In this document: positions 1-8,003 of the stretch, one piece after another
How positions within the stretch are numbered: the first letter of the stretch is position 1
How the letters are laid out: each line of letters starts with the position of its first letter
NCBI GenBank assembly: GCA_003427395.1
Contig: BFEA01000080.1
Span: 244,213-287,384 of the forward strand
Length of the DNA stretch: 43,172 nucleotides
DNA from: Chara braunii
Taxonomy: Eukaryota; Streptophyta; Charophyceae; Charales; Characeae
Direction: 5' to 3'
Notes under the pieces: model-generated
What the model saw: only the letters and a program-made list of their open reading frames with translations
The model's database searches: none
What the model was told of the DNA's origin: nothing
Made by a program: the position numbers and the translations under genes

Positions 1-54
<54 letters not shown>
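1..54. repeat. (GA)n microsatellite at the window edge
   Basis: The window opens with 27 uninterrupted GA units. A second long GA tract lies at 11849-11937. Because the window starts inside the tract, its true length is unknown and the edge may be an assembly break. Confidence 0.97.
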
Positions 55-57
<3 letters not shown>

Positions 58-391
58 GTTTTGCTTCGCTCACGATGCATGTAGAGAGGGTTGGAGTATG
101 GTTGCGTGCTGAAGCTATTTTGGGGATGCAGAATCACGGCGGGAGTAGGCAGGTGTAGAAGGCGAGAGCCTAGGATTGTTGCCTCAGACTGAGGAGCGAA
201 AAAGAGGCAATGGACTGAGCTACGGAGAGGTTCCGCCATTTAAGAGAATTTCTTAGTGTCATCGTTGTATTGTGAGAGCGAAGCGAGCTGACATCACAAG
301 CATTGTGGCATCGGGACGTGGATGTGCAGACATGCAGGCGCATGTAATTCAGCAGGGCGGACATTGTTTGGGTACATTCTGGTAAAAACTG
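55..391. other. Unassigned sequence, no gene seen
   Basis: This stretch holds mixed-composition DNA with no recognisable protein domain, RNA gene or repeat partner in the window. A long minus-strand open frame crosses it (170-775), but that frame reads straight through both arms of the inverted repeat at 392-504 and resembles no family I know, so it is not called as a gene. Confidence 0.6.
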
Positions 392-504
392 ACTACCGTC
401 TTCCCCTGAACATAACGCACCCGGAAAATGAACGTATACAAGGTATGTTTCCGTCCCGATACAGTCAAAATGAGGGTGCGTTGTGTTCGGGGGAAGACGG
501 TAGT
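392..504. repeat. Foldback with 31-bp inverted arms
   Basis: The arms at 392-422 and 474-504 are inverted copies with two mismatches by hand count, separated by 51 bp. A third, direct-orientation relative of the left arm (core GAACATAAC followed by CACCC) lies at 577-599. The layout resembles a decayed foldback or MITE-like element. No target-site duplication could be fixed, so the outer limits are uncertain. Confidence 0.75.
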
Positions 505-604
505 AGTGGTTTTTTTTTTGGGGGGGGGTAACTTCAGTACAGTCACAAAAACAGTTTGGAATTGCCACTTCGGGCATTCCCCCGAACATAACACACCCCC
601 ACAC

Positions 605-959
605 AACCCTACCTGACCGGAAAGCTAGCTTGTATACGTTGCCCAAAGTGCAATTGAAACTGTTTTTTGCCCGAACTGTATTTTCAAACTTCTTTTTGTG
701 ACTCCCGCGTAGTTTCCCGTTTTTTGTTTCTTCTCTGCCAAGGGAATCCTCAGTGGTTTCTCTTCCTCCGCTCAATTATGTGCTTGAGATACCTGCTCCC
801 ACCACTGAGTAATAGTTGATCTTTGAGCATGGGCAGAGAAGGCTTTGCCACACTGCTACTTGGACGGTCGGTAGGGCCATGACCCACTGGATTGTACGGC
901 GTGGTTGCTCGGTATTGAACGCCCTGCCTGACGTGAATGACGTCCTGCCAGTCAGTCCG
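605..959. other. Unassigned sequence, no gene seen
   Basis: No coding domain, RNA gene or repeat partner was recognised here. Confidence 0.5.
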
Positions 960-1081
960 GGCATCAATCGTTCCTGAGCCTGGGAGCGCCAGGCTGAGTC
1001 CGTACCAGTGCGTGCATGGAGGCATCAATCTTTCCTGAGCCTGGGACCATCAGGCTGAGTCCGTACCCGTGCGTGCATGGA
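960..1081. repeat. Two tandem 61-bp units, each with a hairpin
   Basis: Unit 1 is 960-1020 and unit 2 is 1021-1081. They differ at about five positions by hand alignment. Each contains an inverted AGCCTGG/CCAGGCT pair (one base shorter in unit 2), so each could fold into a short hairpin. Function is unknown. Confidence 0.85.
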
Positions 1082-1418
1082 GGCGGTCCAAGGTTGACTG
1101 CCGCCCCAGTATAAATAATTTCAGTCTTTCTGCAAAAATATCCAAAGAACTCGATTCACAATCTGTACAGAAACGGTTTAAACGATCAGGACTTGGGCCA
1201 TACATCAGCTGCGGGTCCTTGTCGTATACACACTGAGGGACTCGGCCTCGGAAGCAAAATGGCTGGCGGCACCATCCAAAAGCAGGCTGCGCCGTTCGGT
1301 TGTTCTTTGGCGCACAGGGCGTTTCCAGAGTCGTAGAAAAGTCCCTCAGAAGTACCCGGATTAGTCCAAAGTCCAGATGTCCCGTCCGGAAAGTCCGGAT
1401 CTGCCAAATTTCAAGAAG

Positions 1419-1450
<32 letters not shown>

Positions 1451-1717
1451 AACGGTCTAGGACCCTTCCCCACTGAGGAGCTGAGCCCCCAAAATTGTTT
1501 TGGCGGTTTTTCAGACCTGTTTCTGTTTTTTTTTTTCCGGAGGGAGGGGGCGGGGTGTGTCCAGAGGTGGTCTATCTGCGTACTACTTTATTGGCGAAAC
1601 TGCTCCTGTGTCACCTTTTCAGTTTGAAATAGGCAAGAAAAGACAAATTGGGGCTGATGTCATTGTTCGAGTTTCAGAAGGTGCAAGTTTAGCGAGAGGG
1701 GGTTGAAACTGTGACAG
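1082..1717. other. Unassigned sequence with a TCCGGA-bearing fragment
   Basis: No gene is recognised. Around 1370-1396 there are two TCCGGA motifs next to a GTCCAGATG string. The same combination occurs in the terminal cluster at 2675-2751, so this may be a fragment of that repeat family. An (AAAAC)n tract lies at about 1423-1450. Confidence 0.45.
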
Positions 1718-1739
1718 TTTTTTTTTTTTTTTTTTTTTT
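1718..1739. repeat. Poly(T), 22 bases
   Basis: An uninterrupted T run. It could be the poly(A) tail of a minus-strand retroposon extending to higher coordinates, but I found neither a target duplication nor a recognisable body. Confidence 0.9.
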
Positions 1740-2500
1740 CCCAAAACAACTTTAGATTTAGACCAGGAAACGGGCCTGGCGTCCCTCACAATGCTCACAT
1801 GAATACTGGGGTCGAATAGGGCTGAGAGAGGCACTCTCGGCCAGTCCCATCCCCAACCACAGTCGTCCAACCATCGAGACCCCGACCCCCCCGTACCACA
1901 GGGCCCAAGTTTGCAAAAGTGACGGAAAATGAAAGAAAAATAAAAGAAGGAAAGCACAATAAGGCTACCATTCTATAATAGCAACCCTATCCTCTCTGAG
2001 TAACCAAACACTCAACAACTCAACTACTCAGCTGCTCAGTCCACTAGTTGTGTAGACTGCCACAACCCACTCATCCACTGAGGTGACCTACCCTTATACA
2101 TCATCATACACTTCTCCCCACCCCACACACGAGCACGTATCTACAAACAAGATGTCAACTTCACAAGTACTCCATATCACAAGTTCAAAACGTGACAAAA
2201 AGAAGTCAGAAAAAAGCAAGGAGGCGAAGGCTCCCCCCTGCGAGGCAGCCGTACCTAGGCCATCAAAAGCTTCCCCATCTGGTACGAAACCATTTTACTG
2301 TTTTAGCCGTGCAACCTGTCTTCTGCACCTGGCATGAATGCAGACCTAGCGGCGACCTTTTTTCTTGCCCTGTTTTTTGGACAACTGCTAATTTAAGTTG
2401 GCTAATATTCCGAACGCTAGCCATTGCCCCAAATTTATTATACATACCCATTTTTTCAATTATTAATAAATTAATAATAATTTAATAAATTTATTCTTCT
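1740..2500. other. Unassigned AT-leaning sequence, no gene seen
   Basis: Only short open frames without recognisable domains, and no paired repeat elsewhere in the window. AT-rich from about 2440 onward. Confidence 0.5.
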
Positions 2501-2504
2501 TTTA

Positions 2505-2633
2505 AGTTTTTTTTATAGTTTTTGACTTTTAACTCAAGTTTGGTTAGGACTTTCGACATGACTCTGAGGCAAAAGTGGTTTATATTGTTATTCTGCAATG
2601 TCTGCATAACATACTTTTTTAAAGTTTTTTTCA

Positions 2634-2672
<39 letters not shown>

Positions 2673-2821
2673 GGTCCGGACATCTCCGGACCTGCTTACC
2701 GGTCCGGACCGTCCGGAACCATGCATGTCCGGAGGTCCAGATGTGTCCGGACGTCCAGACCCGATTGGACATGCATACGGTCCCTGGACATGAGCTGTCT
2801 GGGTCCGGCTCCAGCGTAGCC
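2505..2821 (+). mobile_element. Diverged copy of the hAT-like element found at 18763-19117, with TCCGGA cluster
   Basis: The core at about 2534-2615 matches the reverse complement of about 18890-18975 (shared strings GAGTTTGGTTA versus CAAGTTTGGTTA, GGCAAAAGT, GTTTATATTGTTATT versus GTTTGTATTATTATT). It is followed by a 34-base T run (2637-2670) and six TCCGGA motifs in 77 bp (2675-2751). The copy at 18763-19117 instead carries TTCGG/CCGAA motifs at both ends. No TCCGGA cluster is present on the left side, so this copy appears left-truncated. No coding capacity. End coordinates are approximate. Confidence 0.6.
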
Positions 2822-2909
2822 ATTTTGAAAACAGCAAAATTATCTGCGTTTGCTACTCTCCCTGTTTGCCATTTTGCTGATCAGCGCAGTCACACAGGGC
2901 TCGCACATT

Positions 2910-2925
2910 GGAAAAGACAATGCCC
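2910..2925. repeat. Target-site duplication of the LINE tail, left copy
   Basis: GGAAAAGACAATGCCC here matches 3402-3417 (GGAAAAGACAATCCCC) with one difference. The pair brackets the T-tailed insert at 2926-3401. Confidence 0.8.
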
Positions 2926-3401
2926 TTTTTTTTTTTTTTTTTTTTTTTTTAAACACACACCCCCTGCAATGCTAGTGGTGCTCGTAAGAGCAGACACCGC
3001 TAGCATCCGGGGGGGCCTCCATCTATTGGTGGGGAGCGTCACCTGCTGGAAAACGGGTCCAGCATCCCTTTACAGAAAGGAAAAAGCAGAATGAAAAAAT
3101 GACTGTTAACTCTGCGAGCATTGATTACTCTGGTATCCAGAGGATTGACTGCGCAGGTTGTCAGAGGAGGGGAGAGAAATCTCTTCACCCCAGTACTGGG
3201 CGCCAGATGTCTAAAGTTACAGAATTAGTTCCTCCCTTCCTCAAGCGCTAACTGCTGCTGCAGGTCCCTCCAATGCTTCCGATTTAACAACATGGTCCAC
3301 TGTCCCGATAGCTCCGGATGTCTGTATTCTATATATGCGGGGTCCTCCCCAGGGGGCACCAGGGAGGACGCCCATCCGGGGGCGACTCTGAGGAATGTAG
3401 A
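2926..3401 (-). mobile_element. 5'-truncated LINE fragment, 476 bp, poly(A)-tailed
   Basis: Read on the minus strand this insert ends in 25 A (the T run at 2926-2950) and is bracketed by a 16-bp duplication with one mismatch. Its 3' part matches the 3' untranslated region of the longer LINE at 8004-10879: shared strings include TCTGGCGCCC, TGGGGTGAAGAG, and a block around ACCAATAGATGGAG just before the tail. Upstream in minus sense is an open frame ending near 3225 (ends LALEEGRN) that does not match the longer LINE's C-terminus. It may be a related LINE family sharing a 3' end. Inserted by target-primed reverse transcription, judging from tail and duplication. Confidence 0.85.
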
Positions 3402-3417
3402 GGAAAAGACAATCCCC
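3402..3417. repeat. Target-site duplication of the LINE tail, right copy
   Basis: Partner of 2910-2925, with one mismatch. Confidence 0.8.
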
Positions 3418-4230
3418 TGACTCCCTGCCATTTGCAAAATTGCTCACTTGTACGGTCATACAGCAAAAGTAGTGGAGGGATGCCTTGTGAAAAAAAAAAA
3501 GAAAAAAAAATCCTTCTGTGAGCTCACGGATTCGGAGAGAAGAAAGAATGCCATCACCTCTAGAGGGGGTGGCAAATTGCTGAACCCCGTGGCCCCGCAG
3601 GCCGCTGACATTTGTCACACCAATTGCGAATTTGATGGGCGGGGGGGCAGGCAATGTGTGCCGGCAAACTACAGCAAATTTTTCTATTTTGCCAAAAAAA
3701 AACGCCTCTGTGGTGTGAGGAGGCCCTTACTGTCTGAATGCTTGGTTATTGCCTGATTGGTTGGATGCTCTGGATTTGCAATTTTGCGTACTTTTTTTTT
3801 GCGTTGTTGTTGTCATCCAGACTGACATCGTTGTGCACATGATCTCACGGGCCAAGTAGTCGGCGGTGCCCACTGCCAACTGGACTGAGTACGGGTCCCA
3901 ACCTCTGTACTAACTGACCGGAGGCTGGGCCTACCAGACGTTGTAGAAGTCCACAACGAGACGGACACGACTTATTCAACGCCGTTGAAGATACTCATAG
4001 TGAAGAACTCGCTGCGAAGACTCCACAGGGGCCGGTGCCTGTCTCATGCCCACTTCCCAGGAATGTTCGCCCTTCACTTAGGGCCGGCATCTTCTCCTCA
4101 GACCCACCTTCCCCTCAGGGCGGCCTGGCCCGTTCCTTGTACAGGTGGCCTATTTGAGGGCACACTGAGGCCTGGAGCCTGAAACAATGGTCTCCGCCCG
4201 TGAACAGAACGGGCGAGGCCTCAGCGTGAC
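3418..4230. other. Unassigned sequence, no gene seen
   Basis: Moderately GC-rich, particularly 3830-4230. One plus frame around 3988-4140 reads as proline-rich, protein-like sequence, but it is stop-bounded, short and unrecognised. I see no RNA gene or repeat partner. Confidence 0.45.
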
Positions 4231-4257
4231 GCAAATTGGCCACCCATCACACGGAAA

Positions 4258-4420
4258 ACAATGATGTTCAATTGCAACTGAAACGAAATGAAAGAACGCG
4301 CCAGGACGTTCTTTCCATGGCTATCTTGAATACAGCCATTATGATCCTGGCTATCTTGAAGTGCAATAACTCAAAGAAAGACAATGCCGTCCGATTGCAA
4401 CTGAAATGGAAGAACTGGGA
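4258..4420 (+). repeat. Imperfect 123-bp-period direct repeat
   Basis: Two related blocks (from about 4258 and about 4381) share ACAATG, then TTGCAACTGAAA. Between them TGGCTATCTTGAA occurs twice. No function assigned. Confidence 0.55.
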
Positions 4421-4429
4421 AAGAGAAAT

Positions 4430-4545
4430 AGACAAAGGAAGAAGAAGAAATACTAAAGGAAGGCAAAAGAAGGAGAAGAAGGAGGAGGAGAAGAAGAAGA
4501 CGAAGACGAAGACGAAGAAGAAGAAGAAGAACAGCAGCAAAGACC
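4430..4545 (+). repeat. Purine-only (GAA/GAC) low-complexity tract
   Basis: Almost pure A/G with GAA, GAC and AAG trinucleotides. It creates a spurious lysine/glutamate-rich frame on one strand and a leucine-rich frame on the other. Such tracts can form triplex DNA; nothing suggests a gene. Confidence 0.8.
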
Positions 4546-4650
4546 AACCTCAATCCCCCTTCATCTTGCCACCATCTTGAACCTCCACTCACTCCAACTT
4601 CTCTTCTATATGTATATGTTATTATGTATATGTATATGAATATATATATA

Positions 4651-5035
4651 GGGATAATTTGCAAAATACACTCCTAAGTTGAGATATATGCCAAAATGCC
4701 CCTGTAAGATGCGGGTAGAGCGGAATGCCCTTTTTGGCCGAAATCTTTGTGTTGTGCCCCTGTCAGGCAGGTGCACAACTTTGCAATCTGGACCTCCCCG
4801 TTTGGTCCTTGGTCTCTTTTGCAATAGCGCCTAGGAGAAGTTGGCCAAGTACTGGGTCATTTTGCAAAGTTGGACGGTACCCGGTAGGGGTATATTGCAA
4901 AGACGGTAGTCCAACGGAAGCCAGGGGTATTTCACAAACTTTTTTTTTTTGTCAGAGGGGTATTGCTTCCCCCAAATCTTTTAGGGGCATTTTGGCATAT
5001 ATCTCAACTTATGGGGGTATTTTGCAACTTATCCC
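4651..5035. mobile_element. 385-bp MITE with 53-bp terminal inverted repeats and TA flanks
   Basis: The left terminus (4651-4703) and the right terminus (4983-5035) are inverted copies matching at 49 of 53 positions by hand count. They start GGGATAA and share AAGTTGAGATATATGCC. TA dinucleotides flank both ends (4649-4650, 5036-5037), as expected of a TA target duplication (Tc1/mariner-type), although the left flank is itself a TA run. No transposase is encoded, so it is non-autonomous. Confidence 0.88.
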
Positions 5036-5185
5036 TACTAAAATTGATATATGATGCATAAAAGACACAAAATATGGCCATGTTCTAGCTGAAGATTCAT
5101 TCTCATTTTGCACATTTGATGAGTAGTGAGCAAGTCAAGTCCCCATATTTCACGGTCGTCCCCCTTCCAGAGACATGTTCAGCTT

Positions 5186-5337
5186 CTCTCCACTACTCTC
5201 CACGTGCACAAAACAAATAATCGTCCTCTGGAACATGCGGCCCCAAACACACCACCATTTCCCAAAAAACAAATGAAAAAAATAAAAATACACCACCATA
5301 TTTTTTGTCTTTTGTGCATGTGGAGAGCCGTGGAGCG
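5186..5337. repeat. Inverted-repeat element, CTCTCCAC family
   Basis: Arms 5186-5213 and 5310-5337 are inverted copies (24 of 28 positions). They share CTCTCCAC and TGCACAAAA. Related single ends occur at 6799 (GGGCCTCGCTCCACTACT) and 7682 (GGGTCTCTCTCCACTACT), suggesting a MITE family with termini near GGGNCTCNCTCCAC. I could not fix a target duplication. Confidence 0.65.
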
Positions 5338-5370
5338 CGACCCTTCTGCATGTCTTTGTTTTTTGTGTTA

Positions 5371-6010
5371 GGGCCTCGCCACACCACTATCGAATTGCAT
5401 TTTTTTTCGACAAGTGTCAGAAATTTTCGATAGTCCGCAATTCGATAGAATCCCCCCCGGTCGCCAAACAGCACTATGGAATAGGTGGAGTATCGAATGT
5501 TCTCCATTCCAGGTCCACTTTCGATAGTGCTGTGTGGAGAAGGCGCCTCTCCTTATGAATTGTTTGCAGAATTGCATCTGACGTTTTTCCGGACAACAAA
5601 CGTTGCTGCCCTCTGGAAATTTGCTGCTCGACTATGGAAAAGGAAAAAACAAAAACTGACCCTCGTCAGTGTGATGGTTGTGGCGGCTAGTGTGTGCGTG
5701 GGCGTTTTTTCAATAGTGTGGAAAGGAGGCTATCCAGCAGGCTTTACCTCGTCAACACCGGGTAGAATTGTGAGGTCCCCGGCCTCGACCACTTCAGTTT
5801 TGAAATATAAAAGTGACAACTTCTCAAAAAAAAAAAAAAAAGAAAAAAAGAAAGAAGGCCATTGCAGGCGGACGTTGGATAGGGCCTATCGAATTCGAAT
5901 TCTAATTTCTGACACCTATCGAAGAATTTTGAAGCCTCAGTTTTCGATAGGATGTGTGGCGATGCAAAACTATCGAAAAAACGTAATTGGATAGAGGTGT
6001 GGCGAGGCCC
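5371..6010. mobile_element. PIF/Harbinger-like MITE, 640 bp, TTA duplication
   Basis: Both ends read GGGCCTCGCCACACC inward, with similarity continuing through CTATC and AATT. TTA flanks each end (5368-5370, 6011-6013). A 3-bp TTA duplication with a GGGCC-type terminus fits PIF/Harbinger Tourist-like elements. The interior carries about nine TATCGAA/TTCGATA motifs in both orientations, and an A-rich run at about 5826-5850. There is no transposase. The sister element at 6843-7375 has the same termini but TGTCGAA motifs instead. Confidence 0.82.
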
Positions 6011-6015
6011 TTATA

Positions 6016-6368
6016 CGTTTCTCTTTTTTTTTTCTGCTTTTGTCGTTTTTCGGCCACCACTGCCAGGGCCGTGGTCCCACCAGCGAAGCGGATAGGGTTG
6101 GAATCGTGAATCTGGCTATGTTTTATGCAGGGGTACAGAAAAGCAGTTCTAACTCGATTTCCTGCTCCTGTCCTCAAACACGTCCAGATTCAGGCATTCA
6201 ATGCGATGCTCTTTGCTAACGGGACCACGGCCCAGCAGTGCCAGGCCGTGGGTTGTCCTCCACCACTCACGAAATGTGGACATTGATAATGAATTCACTG
6301 CTAAAACATGGGGAGATGCAGCTGGCAGAAAACGACAAAAACAGAAAAAGAAAAAAAGACAAATGCCC
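6016..6368. repeat. Nested foldback between the PIF-like MITE and the SINE
   Basis: An outer inverted pair (about 6034-6060 and about 6320-6348, core TTTTGTCGTTTT) encloses an exact 13-bp pair, GGGCCGTGGTCCC at 6066-6078 and its complement at 6221-6233. It is probably another foldback transposon. Limits are approximate and no coding region is evident. Confidence 0.6.
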
Positions 6369-6379
6369 TGAAGTGTGGT

Positions 6380-6797
6380 GGCAGCGGCCTAGCTCAGTTG
6401 GTAAGGCACACAAATGGCATTCAGGAGGTCTTGGGTTCAATTCCCAAGGGCCTCATGTACCTTCCTGGGCAAGCTTGGCGCCCGCCACCTAGAGATATGC
6501 CGTTGGTGGTCCCCCCCAGTGGCATTGAGCAGAGACTGCTGATGGGGTCATAGGGGGAGGGGACCGGAGGGGAGGCACAGTGACTGGCCCATCAAAGAAG
6601 CTCGGTCCTGATGCTACCGGCTGACCCCTGGCCGGTATCGCCCACCTGCTGTAGCAGGTACAGCACATGCTAGTGGGTGCAGCTCCCGCATGTTCCCTCG
6701 TTGGAGGCTTGAGCACGGATGTGGCTGCTACGGGGTTCCCCGTAATACTATAATGACAATAAAAAAAAAGAAGAAGAAAAAGAAAAGAAAAGAAATA
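6380..6797 (+). mobile_element. tRNA-derived SINE
   Basis: An RNA polymerase III A box (TAGCTCAGTTGG, 6390-6401) and B box (GGTTCAATTCC, 6434-6444) lie 32 bp apart. The B box sits in a T-arm-like TTGGG/CCCAA stem. There is no convincing acceptor or D stem, so this is a tRNA-like head and not a tRNA gene. A unique body follows, with a perfect TACGGGG-TT-CCCCGTA hairpin near 6729-6744, then an A/G-rich tail from about 6760. Start and end are estimates because no clean target duplication was found. Confidence 0.75.
6390..6444 (+). promoter_or_regulatory. Internal Pol III promoter (A and B boxes) of the SINE
   Basis: The A box at 6390-6401 fits TRGCNNAGYNGG exactly. The B box at 6434-6444 differs from GGTTCGANTCC at one position (A for G). 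Confidence 0.75.
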
Positions 6798-6842
6798 AGG
6801 GCCTCGCTCCACTACTAACCACATCCAGAATAGATAGCCTTA

Positions 6843-7375
6843 GGGCCTCGCCACACCAACGTTTAAACATCACGAAATTGGACATATGTCAGGAGATTTT
6901 CGACATTCCCTCTTTCGACAGAAAACCCCTCTTCGCCACACAGCATGTAGAAATGAAGAGCTCACAAGTCCTGTGCACAAAAGAGACAAACTGGGGTGAA
7001 GATAGGACAAGCGTTGGTACGTTCTCTTTTTCGACATTCGGGCAAGAATTCGACATCCCATCCGAGGACTGTTGAAAATGTGCAAGTTGCAGGCTGGGAA
7101 ACGAGCCCGTCTCAACTTCTTTTTTTGCCTTTCACTACCTACTCCTAAGGGCCTCGCCACACCAATGTTGAAAACTGCATTTTCGACATTTTCTCCTCGC
7201 CACACAGCATGTCGAAATCCGAGATGCAAAAAAAATTCAGGAGCTGTCAGCGAAAGGTGTCGAAACCCTTTCGCTGACAGCTCCTGAATTTTTTTTGCAT
7301 CTTGGATTTCGACATGCTGTGTGGCGAGGAGAAAATGTCGAAAATGCAGTTTTCGACATTGGTGTGGCGAGGCCC
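6843..7375. mobile_element. PIF/Harbinger-like MITE with a duplicated, inverted end inside
   Basis: It begins GGGCCTCGCCACACC at 6843 and ends with the complement at 7375. TTA flanks both ends (6840-6842, 7376-7378). The interior holds about ten TGTCGAA/TTCGACA motifs where the sister at 5371-6010 has TATCGAA. A further inward copy of the terminus at 7149 belongs to the large palindrome at 7111-7413, which includes sequence flanking the right end. The two minus-strand frames of 228 and 115 codons here are products of the palindrome and are not called. Confidence 0.72.
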
Positions 7376-7413
7376 TTAGGAGTAGGTAGTGAAAGGCAAA
7401 AAAAGAAGTTGAG
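7111..7413. repeat. Near-perfect palindrome, 147-bp arms, 9-nt loop
   Basis: Arms 7111-7257 and 7267-7413 are inverted copies with a single mismatch (G at 7221 versus the partner position), loop TGTCGAAAC. Each arm contains the MITE terminus, its subterminal motifs, and 36 bp lying outside the MITE right end. The structure is therefore an inverted duplication of the element end plus flank. It could extrude a cruciform or yield a long hairpin RNA. Confidence 0.97.
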
Positions 7414-7449
7414 GGAAAAATAAAAAAAAAAAAAAAAAAAAAGATAGCG

Positions 7450-7589
7450 AAAATATGGCAGTGCATCTCCCCATGACTGAGGGGAAGATTCATACAAAGC
7501 AAAAAAGAAAAAAATGAGGCCCTGTACTCCAAAAATATGGTGGTGCATCTTTCCATGTTTGAGGTGAAGATGCATACGAAACACAGAAG
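7450..7589 (+). repeat. Two 58-bp direct repeats, 82-bp period
   Basis: Blocks at about 7450-7508 and 7532-7589 share AAAATATGG, GTGCATCT, GAGG and GAAGAT. A related shorter block lies at about 5069. An A run (7422-7442) precedes the first block. Possible fragments of the CTCTCCAC MITE family. Confidence 0.6.
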
Positions 7590-7681
7590 AAAAAAAACGA
7601 AGTGTTGTGCAGTGAGGTGGCAGCTACCTGAAAGGAAGAACGGTCCAAAAAAAAAAAAACAAAAAAAAACAGCAAGTAATA

Positions 7682-7990
7682 GGGTCTCTCTCCACTACTG
7701 TCCACTGTACAAAATTGTGGACAGTTCGTGGAATCGTGGAAACACCGCATCGTTTCACTTGCTGTACACTATACAACACCCGAATTCGTGAGTTCCCTAC
7801 GAGACACAGGTGCAGCACTACAAGGCACAGCCTCGATAGCATTTTGTACGCCCAAACTCCAGGCTCACTGTCCAAAAAGGCAGAGGGGGGCTTGAAAAAG
7901 TCCCGCGCGAGGGGAGGGCCGGATCAATGCGCTACGCTGCGCTATTCACAGGTTCTTCCCTACCGGAAACGGTAGGCTCTGGGTCCTGTA
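7682..7990. other. LINE target locus, upstream side
   Basis: A MITE-like end (GGGTCTCTCTCCACTACT) at 7682 is followed by unassigned sequence. A GAAA-capped hairpin with a perfect 7-bp stem (CCTACCG/CGGTAGG) lies at 7959-7976, just upstream of the LINE insertion. No gene is recognised. Confidence 0.5.
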
Positions 7991-8003
7991 GGATGGTCGT
8001 AGA
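7991..8003. repeat. LINE target-site duplication, 5' copy
   Basis: GGATGGTCGTAGA, repeated exactly at 10880-10892 directly after the poly(A) tail. Confidence 0.93.

Noticed and set aside
170-775. 201-codon minus-strand open frame
   Set aside because: It reads through both arms of an inverted repeat and has no recognisable domain. Chance frames of this size occur in such composition.
1050-1442. 130-codon minus-strand frame
   Set aside because: Its start lies in an (AAAAC)n tract and it crosses the tandem 61-bp repeat edge. No family signature.
4236-4580. Lysine-rich 114-codon frame
   Set aside because: Its C-terminal half is a GAA/GAC low-complexity tract, and the N-terminal half is an imperfect tandem repeat.
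6387-6460. A true tRNA gene
   Set aside because: A and B boxes and a T-arm are present, but there is no credible acceptor stem, D stem or anticodon arm. A SINE head fits better.
6870-7556. 228-codon minus-strand frame
   Set aside because: It is created by the palindrome and A/T runs of the MITE.
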